Shown here: positions 1-8,014 of the stretch, in pieces
How positions within the stretch are numbered: position 1 is the first letter of the stretch
How the letters are laid out: every line of letters begins with the position of its first letter
Origin: Lachnospiraceae bacterium
GTDB taxonomy: Bacteria; Bacillota; Clostridia; Lachnospirales; Lachnospiraceae
Direction of reading: 5' to 3'
DNA length: 64,000 nucleotides
Assembly (NCBI GenBank): GCA_900199595.1
Contig: FZRB01000006.1
Location: 1 to 64,000 of the forward strand
Notes under the pieces: model-generated
Seen by the model: only the letters and a program-made list of their open reading frames with translations
The model's database searches: none
Told to the model about the DNA's origin: nothing
Position numbers and translations under genes: made by a program

Positions 1-66
1 GCCAAATGGTCTCAGTATAGAAACTGTACTCTTACCTTTTGATACATCAATACCTACTGCGTTCAT
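1..66 (-). CDS. IS110-family transposase, N-terminus only (cut by window edge)
   Basis: Reading leftward from an ATG at 66, the first 22 codons give MNAVGIDVSKGKSTVSIL and then RPFG before the window ends. VGIDVSKG at the N-terminus is the hallmark first strand of the RuvC-like DEDD domain of IS110-family recombinases, where the D is the first catalytic acid. A ribosome site (GGAG at 77-80, read leftward) supports the start. The rest of the gene, including the C-terminal serine-containing domain, lies outside the window, so intactness cannot be judged. IS110 enzymes move their element through a circular intermediate and are guided by an RNA from the element's non-coding end. Confidence 0.85.
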   Translation of the reverse strand, partial: MNAVGIDVSKGKSTVSILRPFG

Positions 67-89
67 ATATTTGTCACTCCTTAAAAATA

Positions 90-266
90 TAGTGCAATGG
101 ATATATACCAGTTTTACTCATTGCCTATTCAATCTACTGTGGTGTGACACGAATGCACCTAATGGTGAAACAACCTGCATAAAACGAACGCTGCTAATGA
201 GGAGCTGGTTATCAGTCTATGTTACGGACGCGAGGTCCAAGGAAGGAAGCCGATATACCTATTGCC
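90..266 (-). ncRNA. candidate IS110 bridge RNA
   Basis: The about 200 nt between the inferred element end and the transposase start contain no convincing gene. They start just after a minus-strand TATAAT at 272-277. Short stems are visible on the minus strand, for example GGAC-CTCGC-GTCC and CACC-ATTA-GGTG. In described IS110-group elements this position encodes a bridge RNA of about 175-200 nt whose two loops pair with target and donor DNA. The end points here are estimates from promoter position and typical length. The loops cannot be assigned without the other end of the element. Confidence 0.45.
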
Positions 267-298
267 CCATCATTATACAGCTTAAGCAATAAGATAGA

Positions 299-319
299 TA
301 ACATCTTAACTGGATGTTA
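299..319. repeat. perfect 7-bp inverted repeat upstream of proB
   Basis: TAACATC at 299-305 and GATGTTA at 313-319 are exact reverse complements separated by 7 bases. An overlapping CTTAAC/GTTAAG pair is centred in the same place. It lies between the IS110 end and the proB ribosome site, so it could be an operator or leader hairpin for proB, or part of the insertion target. No T-run follows, so it is not a terminator. Confidence 0.4.
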
Positions 320-365
320 AGAATATTAACTATAAAATCATTGTAGTAGAAAGGATTAATACCCC

Positions 366-1232
366 ATGGACATGAATATCGATATTAGAGAAACGCTTCG
401 TTATAAGAGGCGTATAGTAATAAAGGTCGGATCTTCATCCCTTATGCATCAGGAGACCGGAGAGCTTGATTTTATTAAAATTGAAAAAATGATTCGAATC
501 ATCTGTGATCTCAAAAACCAGGGAAAGGATGTTGTACTTGTTTCTTCAGGTGCTATTCCTGTTGGAAGGAAGGTCCTTGGTCTTAATAAAAAACCTGAGA
601 TTCTTTCTATGATTCAGGCCTGTGCAGCACTTGGTCAGGGCGAACTGATGATGCTGTATCAGAAGCTATTTATGGAATATAATAATAAGGCAGCGCAGGT
701 TCTGCTTACATTTGATGTTATAACAAATGATGAAAGAAGAAAGAATGCAGAAAATACATTGAAGCAGCTTCTGGATCTGGATGTAGTTCCAATCGTAAAT
801 GAAAACGATACAGTTGCTACTGATGAAATCGAGTTCGGTGATAATGATACACTTTCTGCCATTGTTTCTACGCTGATTGGTGCAGATATGCTTATTCTTC
901 TTACTGATATAAATGGTTTCTATACAGATGATCCAAGAAAGAATCCTAACGCTAAGCGTTTATCTGTTATCGATCATATAGACGAATCGCTTAAGGATAT
1001 GGCCAAGGGTACAGTTACAAGCTATGGAACAGGCGGTATGTATACTAAGATTGCCGCTGCCCAGATAGCATGTTATGCTGGAGCTGATGTGGCTATCGTT
1101 GAATCCTCAAAAATGGATATAATCCACAGACTGATGGACGGAGAAGATGTAGGAACTATATTTACAAAGGAATCATCAAAAGAACTTGATCTGATTGATT
1201 TTATAAAGAATAAAAAATATCTGGAGAAGTAA
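366..1232 (+). CDS. proB: glutamate 5-kinase
   Basis: A 288-residue amino-acid kinase that phosphorylates L-glutamate to glutamyl 5-phosphate, the first step of proline synthesis in the cytoplasm. The N-terminal VIKVGSSSL phosphate-binding strand, the VSSGAIPVG loop, the NENDTVATDEIEFGDND segment and the GTGGMYTKIAAA motif near the C-terminus are all characteristic of ProB. The protein ends after the kinase domain and lacks the C-terminal PUA domain of the 367-residue E. coli enzyme, a short form that is common in Firmicutes. AGAAAGGA at 348-355 places the ATG at 366. A second in-frame ATG four codons on is possible. The usual partner proA is not in this window. The IS110 element lies just upstream and may supply or disturb the promoter. 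Confidence 0.93.
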   Translation: MDMNIDIRETLRYKRRIVIKVGSSSLMHQETGELDFIKIEKMIRIICDLKNQGKDVVLVSSGAIPVGRKVLGLNKKPEILSMIQACAALGQGELMMLYQKLFMEYNNKAAQVLLTFDVITNDERRKNAENTLKQLLDLDVVPIVNENDTVATDEIEFGDNDTLSAIVSTLIGADMLILLTDINGFYTDDPRKNPNAKRLSVIDHIDESLKDMAKGTVTSYGTGGMYTKIAAAQIACYAGADVAIVESSKMDIIHRLMDGEDVGTIFTKESSKELDLIDFIKNKKYLEK

Positions 1233-1280
1233 TCAAATATATATGTATATGACGATGAGTCGTTAAGGGGGTATTTTGTT

Positions 1281-2318
1281 ATGGAAGGGACTGGTCTTGT
1301 ACTTGCCGGTGGTGGCGGTAAGGGTATATATCAGATAGGAATGATCAAATCACTTATTGAGGCGGGGCTTATGAATGATATAACAGCCGTGTCCGGAACC
1401 TCAATAGGCGGAGTTAATGCCGTTCTTTTCTCAGAAGGACTGGCAGATGGCGGACTTGATAAAGTAGTAAGCCAGATGGAAAATGCGTGGAATGATATTG
1501 ATTACAAGGTATTCTTTAATACCGATCCTACACAGCTTCAGTCAGGTGACAGCCATTTTTCCAGAAATGCAACGGAAAGACTGATAGATAAATACCTGGA
1601 TTACAGTTTATTTACAGGTTCTGCTGATTCAGAGGGTAATATCGACATAAAAACAATTCCTACTTATGTGACTGCAGCAGCGTGTCCTCCCGGAATTGTG
1701 ACCTCTTCTCAGATATCTGATGAAGAATTAAAGCTTCTCACATCAACATCTGTAGAGGAAACCTACAGAAATTATGTAGTTGAATATTTCAGTCTTCAGG
1801 GTAAGGATAAAGACTATATCAAAAATGCTGTTCTTGCAACTACAGCACTTCCGGTTATATATAATCCTGCAGAGGTAGATGGCAGGCTATATGTGGATGG
1901 CGGTGTAAAGGATAATGTCCCCATAAAGCCGCTCTATGATATGGGAATCAGACGCTTTATCGTAATAGAATTAAATACAGAGTCAGACATTAAAAATCCT
2001 GAACAGTTTGCAGATGCAGAGATAATCGACATACTTCCAAGCCATGAGTTGGGTCGTCTTCTCAGCGGAACCATGAACTTTGATAAAGAGGATCTTGGAG
2101 TAAAGAAAGAGCTGGGAGTTAGAGACGGCAGAAGATATGTTAAGACACTCTTTGAAAAGGATGAGATTTATATAAAGCTTGAACGAGAGCTGGCAGCAAG
2201 GGATTATGAGAATATCATGAAGAATATGAGATTTGAGAGGACCTATAATACACTTGATAAGGATATCAGTTCAAGGTTCAGTTATATAAATGATATTGAG
2301 AGTAAGTATGGGTTGTAA
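1281..2318 (+). CDS. patatin-like phospholipase family protein
   Basis: A 345-residue serine acyl hydrolase of the patatin fold. The oxyanion-hole loop GGGGKG is at residues 10-15, the nucleophile elbow GTSIGG (GXSXG with Ser about 41) follows, and the catalytic Asp is in the DGG motif of VDGGVKDNVPIKPL near residue 210. These form the Ser-Asp dyad expected of an active lipase. There is no signal peptide, so it is probably cytoplasmic or membrane-surface bound. The strong AGGGGG ribosome site at 1266-1271 supports this start. It lies 48 bp after proB in the same direction, possibly co-transcribed. The natural substrate cannot be told from sequence. Confidence 0.85.
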   Translation: MEGTGLVLAGGGGKGIYQIGMIKSLIEAGLMNDITAVSGTSIGGVNAVLFSEGLADGGLDKVVSQMENAWNDIDYKVFFNTDPTQLQSGDSHFSRNATERLIDKYLDYSLFTGSADSEGNIDIKTIPTYVTAAACPPGIVTSSQISDEELKLLTSTSVEETYRNYVVEYFSLQGKDKDYIKNAVLATTALPVIYNPAEVDGRLYVDGGVKDNVPIKPLYDMGIRRFIVIELNTESDIKNPEQFADAEIIDILPSHELGRLLSGTMNFDKEDLGVKKELGVRDGRRYVKTLFEKDEIYIKLERELAARDYENIMKNMRFERTYNTLDKDISSRFSYINDIESKYGL

Positions 2319-2365
2319 TTAATCTCCGCGTAGAGCTGATATAAATATATTATGAGGGTTAATAA

Positions 2366-3235
2366 ATGATTATAAATAAAACTATAAATTCTTATAAGGA
2401 TATTACTATTGTATCTATGGAAGATATGAAGAATTGGCTTCATGATAAGGGAAATTTTTTCTTTGATTTTCTGATCAAGCTATGTATTGCTATAGTTCTT
2501 TTTGCGATCCTTAGTAAGATTTTAAAGAAGATAGCTAATTCTATCCAGGCTAAGCTTGATAAAAAGGACGTTGATCAGACGGCTAGTCATTTTGTGATCA
2601 GCCTTATAAGATACTGCATATTAGTATTTGCTGTATTTACAATAATCACACAGCTCAAGATTGTTGAGGTTGCATCCATAGCAGCTCTTGTTGCCTCAGC
2701 CGGTGTTGGTATATCTTTGGCTATGCAAGGAGCACTTTCCAACTTTGCGGGTGGTATACTTCTCCTTGTGCTGAAACCTTTTAAAAAGGGAGATTATATA
2801 GTGATTCCCGGAGCAAATATAGAGGGAAAAGTAGAAGAGATAGAAATCTATTATACTACTATAAGTACTATTCTTGGTGAGGATGTTAAGATACCTAATT
2901 CACAGCTTACCAATAATTCCGTAATAAACAGGAAGGGTAACGAGAACAGGGCACTTCTTATCAATGTAAATATATCTTATAATTCAGATCTGGATAAAGC
3001 AAAAACAGTACTTAAAACTATGCTGGATTCACAGGATAAGATACTGGGTGCACCAAGAGATATATTTGTTGAAGAACTCAGTGATCATTCAATAGTATTG
3101 GGTGTATTCTGTATGGTTCCTGTTACTGAATTTAACAACGTAAGAAGACAGCTTAATGAAAAAATACTTCTGGTACTCAGAGAAAACAATATAGAGATAC
3201 CATATAATCAATTAGATGTACATGTAATACAGTAA
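2366..3235 (+). CDS. mscS: small-conductance mechanosensitive channel, MscS family
   Basis: A 289-residue MscS-type channel that opens under membrane tension to release solutes during osmotic downshock. Three hydrophobic segments lie at about residues 33-52, 75-95 and 100-128. The third carries the glycine/alanine-rich pore helix (AGVGISLAMQGALSNFAGGI), followed by the beta domain with the PFKKGDYIVI segment and the alpha/beta C-terminal vestibule. The length matches the short MscS class. GAGGG at 2353-2357 supports the ATG at 2366. It is followed by a double palindrome that likely terminates the upstream genes. Confidence 0.92.
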   Translation: MIINKTINSYKDITIVSMEDMKNWLHDKGNFFFDFLIKLCIAIVLFAILSKILKKIANSIQAKLDKKDVDQTASHFVISLIRYCILVFAVFTIITQLKIVEVASIAALVASAGVGISLAMQGALSNFAGGILLLVLKPFKKGDYIVIPGANIEGKVEEIEIYYTTISTILGEDVKIPNSQLTNNSVINRKGNENRALLINVNISYNSDLDKAKTVLKTMLDSQDKILGAPRDIFVEELSDHSIVLGVFCMVPVTEFNNVRRQLNEKILLVLRENNIEIPYNQLDVHVIQ

Positions 3236-3242
3236 TCAAAAA

Positions 3243-3316
3243 GATGACAGTTTGAATCAGGTTCAAAGTGTCATCAAAAACATGACAGAAGTGAACCTGG
3301 TTCGCTGCTGTCATCT
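3243..3316 (+). terminator. tandem double hairpin of the GAACCNGGTTC family
   Basis: Two hairpins lie side by side. One is at 3243-3275 (arms GATGACA/TGTCATC around TTTGAATCAGGTTCAAA). The other is at 3282-3314 (arms ATGACAG/CTGTCAT around GAACCTGGTTC), followed by CTTTT. The outermost arms GATGACAG and CTGTCATC also pair with each other perfectly, so a long-range structure is an alternative to two separate hairpins. It lies between mscS and the fructokinase gene and is probably a terminator or attenuator. Confidence 0.7.
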
Positions 3317-3349
3317 TTTGGGGAATATTTGATATGGGGAGGTGTTTTG

Positions 3350-4309
3350 ATGAAAATGGATGTTGTAGCACTTGGGGAGTTACTTATTGATTTTACCGAA
3401 AATGCAGTCAGTTCTCAGGGAAATCCAGTTATGGAGGCTAATCCCGGTGGGGCACCGTGTAATGTTCTTGCTATGCTTACAAAACTTGGTCACAGTACAT
3501 CATTTATCGGGAAGGTCGGAAATGATATGTTCGGGCATCAGCTTCAGGATGCTCTTAAAGAAGTTGGTATCGGAACTGAAGGTCTGGTTATGGATGACAA
3601 GATTCATACGACACTGGCATTTGTACATACATTTCCTGATGGAGACAGAGATTTTTCATTTTACAGAAATCCAGGTGCAGATATGATGCTGGATGAAAGT
3701 GATATAAACGAAGAACTGATTAAAAATACCAGGATATTTCATTTTGGTTCTCTTTCCATGACTTCAGAGCCTGTAAAATCAGCTACTATAAAAGCTTTAA
3801 ATATAGCAAAGGAAAGTGGAGTAATCATATCTTTTGATCCGAATCTAAGAGAACCACTGTGGGATACTCTCGAGGATGCAAAACGTGAAATAAGCTTTGG
3901 AATGAGCATGTGCGATATACTTAAGATATCCGATAATGAAATCCAATGGTTTACCGGACTTGAAGAATTCGATGAAGGTGTAGAAAAACTATGGGAGCTT
4001 TATCCGGATATTAAGATGATTCTTGTTTCCATGGGAAAAGAAGGAAGCACCTGTTATCAGAAAAATGGCAAAGTAACCGTTATGCCGTTTATTCAGAAAA
4101 ACACTATTGAAACAACGGGAGCAGGAGATACCTTCTGTGCCGGTGTACTGCATTATGTATTGGATAACGGCCTTAAAGAATATAGTGAAGAAGAAAAGAA
4201 AGCTATGCTTACATTTGCAAATGCAGCTGCATCAATTATTACAACGAAAAAAGGCGCTCTCAGAGTTATGCCTGAAAAATCAGAGATTGATAAATTGATA
4301 AACGAATAA
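3350..4309 (+). CDS. scrK: fructokinase (PfkB family)
   Basis: A 319-residue PfkB-family sugar kinase that most likely phosphorylates fructose released by sucrose-6-phosphate hydrolase. It has the N-terminal GELLIDF, the GGAPCNV substrate-side motif, FDPNLREPLW in the middle and the C-terminal PfkB signature TTGAGDTFCAGVL, whose Asp is the catalytic base. The GGGGAGG ribosome site at 3336-3342 lies 7 bp before the ATG at 3350. An in-frame ATG at 3329 has no such site and was not chosen. The gene is separated from the main sucrose locus by a convergent PTS gene. Ribokinase-like alternatives are less likely given the FDPNLR and GGAPCN motifs. Confidence 0.88.
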   Translation: MKMDVVALGELLIDFTENAVSSQGNPVMEANPGGAPCNVLAMLTKLGHSTSFIGKVGNDMFGHQLQDALKEVGIGTEGLVMDDKIHTTLAFVHTFPDGDRDFSFYRNPGADMMLDESDINEELIKNTRIFHFGSLSMTSEPVKSATIKALNIAKESGVIISFDPNLREPLWDTLEDAKREISFGMSMCDILKISDNEIQWFTGLEEFDEGVEKLWELYPDIKMILVSMGKEGSTCYQKNGKVTVMPFIQKNTIETTGAGDTFCAGVLHYVLDNGLKEYSEEEKKAMLTFANAAASIITTKKGALRVMPEKSEIDKLINE

Positions 4310-4323
4310 TATTTCAAAAAAAT

Positions 4324-4361
4324 ATGACAAAAGTGAACCTGGTTCACTTTTGTCATGTTTT
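4324..4361. terminator. bidirectional terminator, perfect GAACCTGGTTC palindrome
   Basis: A perfect 16-bp stem at 4324-4356 (arms beginning ATGACAAAAGTGAACC) is centred on a single T, with A-runs on the left and T-runs on the right. It separates the 3' ends of the convergent fructokinase and EIIBC genes and should terminate transcription from both sides. This is the cleanest copy of the dispersed palindrome family in the window. Confidence 0.85.
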
Positions 4362-4362
4362 T

Positions 4363-5838
4363 TTATGCTGATTGAACTTCTTTATCTGTAATAAACAGTG
4401 TTGTGATTATAAATGCCATTATACCGGAGATAACAAGACCTATCAGATAGTATGCAATGCTTTTTACTCCGGCATTGGGACCTGCTGTCATTGTGAAGAC
4501 TCCGAGTATACCTGAAGTTCCCCAGGTGGTGGCTGCAACCTCAAGAGCCATTACAACAGCTCCACCAAAACCGGCTCCGACACTTGCGGTTATAAAGGGT
4601 TTACCCATAGGAAGTGTAACGCCATATATCAAGGGTTCACCAACACCGAGAATACCTGCCGGAAGACCACCGCTTATAACCTGTTTCAGGTGGTCATTTT
4701 TAACTCTCTTTGCCTTTATATATAAAGATATAGCAGCACCAACCTGGCCGGCTCCAGCCATACATAAAGCAGGATAAAGGGTTATGTACTGCATTTCTTC
4801 CAACTGAACTGTATAAAGTGCAACTAATCCATGATGCATTCCCATGGCAACCATAGGTAAAAACAGCGCAGCAGATATATAACCTGCAAGTGCTCTGACT
4901 AATATATTAGAAGACATACAAACCAGCTGTACTACATAACATATTCCACTGGATACCAGTCCCAAAAGAGGCATTATAATAAATATATAAGGAATAAGAC
5001 ATACAAGCAGCGTGAGTATCGGTGTAAATACAACATCTAAAGCGTTTGGCATATGTTTCCTTATCCATTTTTCACCCCTGACCATGATAAGTACACCGAA
5101 AACAACTGCAAGTATACCGCCACGTCCACTATGAAGAGTTGAGCTTAAGGCATTTTCTTCATTCCATAAACCGACTGTCTGAGCAATAGTATTAATTCCA
5201 TCAAGTCCGGTGATCATTCCCAGCATTCCACCAAGTATAGGTGTACCACCAAATCTTTCGGCAGTACGATAACCTGTCCAGGCTGTCAGATAAGTTAGAA
5301 ATGACGTATTAATAAGACCAAGAATCGATATAAGAACAGTAAGTATCTTATTATCTTCCCATGCAGGAAAGAGCTGCTGAAGAAGAGGAGATATTCCGGC
5401 ACAAAGACCGGCAGCGATCACTCCGGGAATAAGAGGAACAAATATCTCTCCAAAGACTTTCAATGAATTACGGATCGATGTATCCTTCTGTTTTGCTTTT
5501 ACGGCATCTTTATTATCCTTCCAGTCAGAAGTTGCTGAAGCCTTAGTCTTATTCTCATCTTTTGATGATTCCGATGGGGCAGCAGCAGGCAGTCCCATCT
5601 GTCTGCATATCTCACCACATTTACTGCTTTTACCGGGACCAACTATAACCTCAACATAGTTTGTTCTGTCGTGCATGACACCAAGAACACCTTCTAAAGT
5701 TTTTAATCCTTCTACATTTATTAAATCATCATCCTTTACGGTAATACGAAGCCTTGTCATACAGTTAGTAACAAAAGAAATGTTTTCCCTGCCACCTATA
5801 TTATCCAAAACCTTAATTAACAGTTCCTCGTAATTCAT
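4363..5838 (-). CDS. PTS system EIIBC component, glucose/sucrose superfamily (MurP-like)
   Basis: A 491-residue membrane permease with an N-terminal EIIB domain (residues about 1-85, phospho-cysteine in NCMTRLRI near residue 26) and a C-terminal EIIC domain of about ten hydrophobic segments. It contains GMHHG and the GILGVGEPLIYGVTLPMGKPF block, which is most reminiscent of N-acetylmuramic acid (MurP) permeases, though sucrose or another glucoside cannot be excluded. There is no EIIA domain, so phosphate must come from another EIIA such as the C-terminus of the nearby EIIBCA. A linker at about residues 90-115 is low in complexity. It is transcribed away from the GH13 gene, with its own promoter in the shared intergenic region. 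No murQ etherase gene is nearby to support a MurNAc role. Confidence 0.8.
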   Translation of the reverse strand: MNYEELLIKVLDNIGGRENISFVTNCMTRLRITVKDDDLINVEGLKTLEGVLGVMHDRTNYVEVIVGPGKSSKCGEICRQMGLPAAAPSESSKDENKTKASATSDWKDNKDAVKAKQKDTSIRNSLKVFGEIFVPLIPGVIAAGLCAGISPLLQQLFPAWEDNKILTVLISILGLINTSFLTYLTAWTGYRTAERFGGTPILGGMLGMITGLDGINTIAQTVGLWNEENALSSTLHSGRGGILAVVFGVLIMVRGEKWIRKHMPNALDVVFTPILTLLVCLIPYIFIIMPLLGLVSSGICYVVQLVCMSSNILVRALAGYISAALFLPMVAMGMHHGLVALYTVQLEEMQYITLYPALCMAGAGQVGAAISLYIKAKRVKNDHLKQVISGGLPAGILGVGEPLIYGVTLPMGKPFITASVGAGFGGAVVMALEVAATTWGTSGILGVFTMTAGPNAGVKSIAYYLIGLVISGIMAFIITTLFITDKEVQSA

Positions 5839-5889
5839 AAATCTTAACCTTCCTAAATAAACTCATTAATATAATTACATAAATGAATA

Positions 5890-5918
5890 AATATTTTCCC
5901 CACATAATATGCTGTCAA
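5890..5918 (-). promoter_or_regulatory. sigma-A promoter for the EIIBC gene
   Basis: On the minus strand TTGACA (plus 5913-5918) is followed after 17 bp by AATATT (5890-5895), about 50 bp before the start codon. The -35 box is embedded in an inverted repeat GTCAAA-AGTACA-TTTGAC at 5914-5931, which could be a repressor site. Confidence 0.5.
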
Positions 5919-5994
5919 AAGTACATTTGACACTCAAATCGTATTATACAATATGAAATAAACAAATACCACACAAATACAATGAAGAAAACAC

Positions 5995-6043
5995 TTGCGT
6001 TTATCTTTCTCATTTTTTATAATCAAATTGTAATCGTTTACAA
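5995..6043 (+). promoter_or_regulatory. promoter and LacI-type operator 1 before the GH13 gene
   Basis: TTGCGT at 5995-6000 and TATAAT at 6018-6023 are 17 bp apart. The 16-bp near-palindrome TTGTAATCGTTTACAA at 6028-6043 begins 4 bp after the -10 box and has the central CG typical of LacI/GalR operators. It differs by one base from the site at 9836. A bound repressor would cover the transcription start, so repression by the LacI-type gene at 8015 is the natural reading. Confidence 0.75.
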
Positions 6044-6072
6044 AATGTTTTCAATTTTCAATTATATCATTT

Positions 6073-6097
6073 GATGTCAAAAAGCTCTTTTGACATC
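6073..6097. promoter_or_regulatory. 10-bp perfect inverted repeat in the GH13 leader
   Basis: GATGTCAAAA at 6073-6082 and TTTTGACATC at 6088-6097 are exact complements with a 5-base loop AGCTC. The repeat lies between operator 1 and the GH13 ribosome site. The TGTCAAAA half-site resembles the inverted repeat over the divergent EIIBC promoter. It may be a second operator or an RNA hairpin. There is no T-run, so it is not a simple terminator. Confidence 0.5.
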
Positions 6098-6129
6098 CAC
6101 GTCTTAAAATCTGATAAAGGAAGAACGCT

Positions 6130-7983
6130 ATGGATAAAATAAAAAAATGGGATAAAACATTTACATCAAGAATCGAACCTTACTATGATGAGCTGAAATG
6201 GTTGTATTCAGAGCTCTATAATAATGACCAGCAGGCCTTTGAATATTTTACGGACATGCTTTTTGAATACTACAAAAAAAGAAGTAAAACTCTCAAAATG
6301 TGGGATGAAGCAAGAGATGTTGTAAAGGACTGGTTTGCCGGAAATGAAATGCTTGGAATGCTGATGTACACTAATTGTTTTGCCGGAAATCTGAAAGGTG
6401 TAAAAGAACATCTGGATTATATAGAGGAATGCGGTGTCAATTATATACATCTTTTGCCTCTTCTGGAAAGCCCCGAAGGCAGAAGTGATGGAGGATATGC
6501 TGTGTCTGATTTTAGAAAAGTACAGCCTGAGCTTGGATCTATGAAGGATCTGGCCGCTTTATCAAAAGACTGCCACAGCAGAGGTATCAGCGTTTGTCTT
6601 GATTTTGTAATGAATCATACCAGTGAAGATCACGAATGGGCAAAACGTGCTAAGGCCGGTGAAAAGGAATATCAGGACAGATATTTCTTCTTTGACAGCT
6701 GGGATATCCCCAATCAGTATGAACAGACCGTTCCTCAGGTTTTCCCTCAGACCGCTCCGGGTAATTTTACCTGGTGTAATGAAGCAAATAAAGTAGTTAT
6801 GACCTCGTTTTATCCGTATCAATGGGATCTGAATTACAGAAATCCTGTTGTATTTAATGATATGACTGCAAATATGCTTTATCTCTGTAATCAGGGAATT
6901 GATATCATAAGACTTGACGCAGTTCCATACATATGGAAAACTCTCGGAACAAACTGTCGAAACCTTCCGGAAGTTCACAGTCTTGTAAGAATAATGAGGA
7001 TTGCTGCCGAAGTCGTTTGCCCCGGAACGCTGCTTCTCGGCGAGGTAGTAATGGAGCCTTCAAAGGTGGTTCCTTATTTTGGCACGGTAGAAAAGCCTGA
7101 ATGTCATATGCTTTATAATGTTACCACCATGGCAAGTACCTGGCATACTGTTGCAACTAAAGACGTAAGACTTCTGAAGCATCAGCTGGGAACCGTATTT
7201 TCCCTTCCTAAGCAGTATGTTTTCTTAAATTATCTCAGATGTCATGATGATATAGGCTGGGGGCTGGATTATGATTATCTGAAACAATTTGGTATGGAAG
7301 AGATTTCTCATAAGAAATATCTTAATGACTATCTTAAAGGAGCATGGCCGGGAAGTGATTCCAGAGGTGAACTCTATAATGACGATCCCAGACTGGGAGA
7401 TGCAAGACTGTGCGGAACCACTGCATCCCTTTCCGGTATAGAAGCTGCTGAGTATGAAATGAGCAGACCTAAGCTTGCAAAGTATGTAAGACTGGATCTG
7501 ATGCTGCACGCATTTCTTCTTACTCAAAGTGGTATACCCGTTCTTTACAGTGGTGATGAGATAGGACAGCTGAACGATTACACTTACCATGATAATCCAC
7601 ACAAAGCTGATGACAGCCGTTATCTCCACAGAGGTAATCTCGACTGGAAAAGTGTAGCAAGACGCAAGGAAAAAGGTTCCAGAGAGGAAATGATCTTTGA
7701 CGGCATACGTCAGCTGACAAAGCTCAGAAACAGCCATAAGGTTTTTGAAAATGCAGCTGATACCTGGATAGTGGAAACATGGAACGATCATATACTGGGA
7801 ATAGGAAGATATTATAGAGGTGAGAAGCTGATTGCACTGTTTAATTTCAGTGACAGAGATGAAACAGCATGGATAAATGAAATTGAACAATATACAGATA
7901 TGCTTACCGGTGAGGAAAGAGAAGCTAAGGCTGTAGGTATTCCTGCATATGGATTTGTCTGGTTAATAACACATTTTAAATAA
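6130..7983 (+). CDS. amylosucrase-family glycoside hydrolase (GH13, subfamily 4-like)
   Basis: A 617-residue GH13 enzyme whose closest recognisable pattern is amylosucrase or sucrose hydrolase, acting on the glucosyl unit of sucrose. An N-terminal helical region (about residues 1-75) precedes the barrel, which shows PEGRSDGGYAVSDFR, DFVMNHTSEDHEW, QWDLNY, DIIRLDAVPYIWK (nucleophile Asp263), GEVVMEP (acid/base Glu305) and RCHDDIGW (His372, Asp373). DDSRYLHR is also conserved. All catalytic residues are present, and there is no signal peptide, so it is intracellular. AAAGGAAG lies 8 bp before the ATG. It heads the plus-strand sucrose locus behind operator 1. An amylosucrase needs unphosphorylated sucrose, which sits oddly with a PTS that delivers sucrose-6-phosphate. 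Reaction specificity (polymerase, hydrolase or phosphosugar enzyme) is not resolved. Confidence 0.85.
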   Translation: MDKIKKWDKTFTSRIEPYYDELKWLYSELYNNDQQAFEYFTDMLFEYYKKRSKTLKMWDEARDVVKDWFAGNEMLGMLMYTNCFAGNLKGVKEHLDYIEECGVNYIHLLPLLESPEGRSDGGYAVSDFRKVQPELGSMKDLAALSKDCHSRGISVCLDFVMNHTSEDHEWAKRAKAGEKEYQDRYFFFDSWDIPNQYEQTVPQVFPQTAPGNFTWCNEANKVVMTSFYPYQWDLNYRNPVVFNDMTANMLYLCNQGIDIIRLDAVPYIWKTLGTNCRNLPEVHSLVRIMRIAAEVVCPGTLLLGEVVMEPSKVVPYFGTVEKPECHMLYNVTTMASTWHTVATKDVRLLKHQLGTVFSLPKQYVFLNYLRCHDDIGWGLDYDYLKQFGMEEISHKKYLNDYLKGAWPGSDSRGELYNDDPRLGDARLCGTTASLSGIEAAEYEMSRPKLAKYVRLDLMLHAFLLTQSGIPVLYSGDEIGQLNDYTYHDNPHKADDSRYLHRGNLDWKSVARRKEKGSREEMIFDGIRQLTKLRNSHKVFENAADTWIVETWNDHILGIGRYYRGEKLIALFNFSDRDETAWINEIEQYTDMLTGEEREAKAVGIPAYGFVWLITHFK

Positions 7984-8014
7984 AAACAAAAATATATTAT
8001 AGGAGATAAAATCT

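Larger units (their letters stand above)
1..290 (-). mobile_element. IS110-family insertion sequence, left end
   Basis: The transposase start plus about 220 bp of upstream non-coding DNA form the left end of an IS110-type element inserted upstream of proB. IS110 elements lack terminal inverted repeats, so the outer boundary cannot be read directly. I place it near 280-290 because a TATAAT box (minus strand, 272-277) should lie just inside the left end if the usual junction promoter of circularised elements applies. That boundary is inference. The long non-coding lead before the transposase is typical of the IS110 group rather than the IS1111 group. Confidence 0.6.

Noticed and set aside
71-292. 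73-codon plus-strand frame across the IS110 non-coding end
   Set aside because: It has no ribosome site or recognisable motif and lies antisense to the expected bridge RNA. It is most likely a chance frame.
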